Shown here: piece after piece, positions 5,726 through 6,055 of the stretch
Numbering within the stretch: position 1 is the first letter of the stretch
Layout of the letters: the number at the start of each line of letters is the position of its first letter
Assembly (NCBI GenBank): GCA_947487925.1
Contig: CANLCA010000205.1
Coordinates: 1-6,055 of the forward strand
Source: Verrucomicrobiales bacterium
GTDB taxonomy: Bacteria > Verrucomicrobiota > Verrucomicrobiia > Limisphaerales > F1-80-MAGS106
Direction: 5' to 3'
DNA length: 6,055 nt
Notes under the pieces: model-generated
Databases searched by the model: none
Told to the model about the DNA's origin: nothing
Seen by the model: only the letters and a program-made list of their open reading frames with translations
Program-made: the position numbers and the translations under genes

Positions 5726-6055
5726 CTACTTCTCCACGATGGTCATGGAGTAGGGAGCGGAACGTTTGCTATCGCCACGGACGGCTGGGATCGCTTTGTA
5801 TTCGTAGTCGAACTTGTAGTGGTAACGGATCTCCTTCTCGCCAGCGGGCACCGGCACGAAGGCTTCCCATCGACTTTTGACCAAGGGAGTTCGTTCCATC
5901 GGAAAAAACTCCTGACCAATCACCACGAAAGGCTTCATCGAATTGGTCCGGATGCTTTGCTGATGGCTGGACCAGTTCACCTCAAAATGGTAGACTCCCG
6001 CATCATTCTTGGGTTGGCGACCGGGCGTGAGATTGGTGATGGTGTGGGTCCGGCA
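5726..6055 (-). CDS. C-terminal part of an unrecognised beta-rich protein (5' end cut by window edge)
   Basis: An open frame enters at the right edge and ends at TAG 5726-5728, giving 109 residues of a longer protein. An internal GTG at 5980 could be called a start, but the frame is open right to the edge with similar composition, so the gene most likely begins outside. The fragment shows alternating aromatic and hydrophobic residues typical of beta strands (AGVYHFEVNWSS, PFVVIGQEFFPM, RWEAFVPVPAG, IRYHYKFDYEYKAIP). This could be a beta-sandwich or immunoglobulin-like end domain, possibly of an exported or surface protein. I do not recognise a family and assign no function. It is on the same strand as the porin but 402 bases upstream, with promoter-like sequence between, so it is probably a separate transcription unit. 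Confidence 0.7.
   Translation of the reverse strand, partial: CRTHTITNLTPGRQPKNDAGVYHFEVNWSSHQQSIRTNSMKPFVVIGQEFFPMERTPLVKSRWEAFVPVPAGEKEIRYHYKFDYEYKAIPAVRGDSKRSAPYSMTIVEK

Overview
The window is part of a nitrogen-uptake locus. It carries most of a urea-type ABC transporter operon (urtA, urtB and the first two thirds of urtC), preceded by an outer-membrane porin gene. All real genes are on the minus strand, so transcription runs from right to left. The porin ends in a C-terminal Phe and the binding protein has an ordinary Sec signal peptide, so the host has an outer membrane. The BBP2/OmpL-like porin with a short N-terminal coiled coil, the fairly high G+C, the near absence of Shine-Dalgarno sequences and the divergent UrtA suggest a member of the Verrucomicrobia/PVC group. 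That is inference, and no taxonomic marker gene is present.

Layout in the direction of transcription: (1) 6055-5726, the C-terminal end of an unrecognised beta-rich protein. (2) 5725-5324, a 402-bp intergenic region with no convincing gene. Its gene-proximal half is dense in regulatory-looking sequence: a cluster of ATGAAT/ATTCAT half-sites, a -24/-12 (sigma-54 type) promoter candidate, and a perfect 7-3-7 palindrome that matches the NtrC half-site arrangement GCAC-N7-GTGC. (3) 5323-4043, the porin. (4) A 121-bp gap. (5) 3921-2680, urtA, the periplasmic binding protein. (6) A 227-bp gap holding two strong stem-loops. (7) 2452-725, urtB, a permease with a periplasmic helical-repeat N-terminus. 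(8) 728-1, urtC, the second permease, overlapping urtB by ATGA and cut by the window edge. The ATPase genes urtD and urtE would be expected to the left, outside the window.

Likely joint function: the porin lets urea or short amides cross the outer membrane, UrtA captures the ligand in the periplasm, and the UrtB/UrtC heterodimer moves it through the inner membrane, powered by UrtD/UrtE. This resembles the fmd locus of Methylophilus, where a porin gene (fmdC) precedes amide/urea ABC transporter genes. The stem-loops after urtA probably let the binding protein be made in excess over the permeases. The regulatory-looking motifs before the porin fit control by nitrogen status. No wholly new system is apparent. 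The most interesting part is the compact control region at about 5357-5456.
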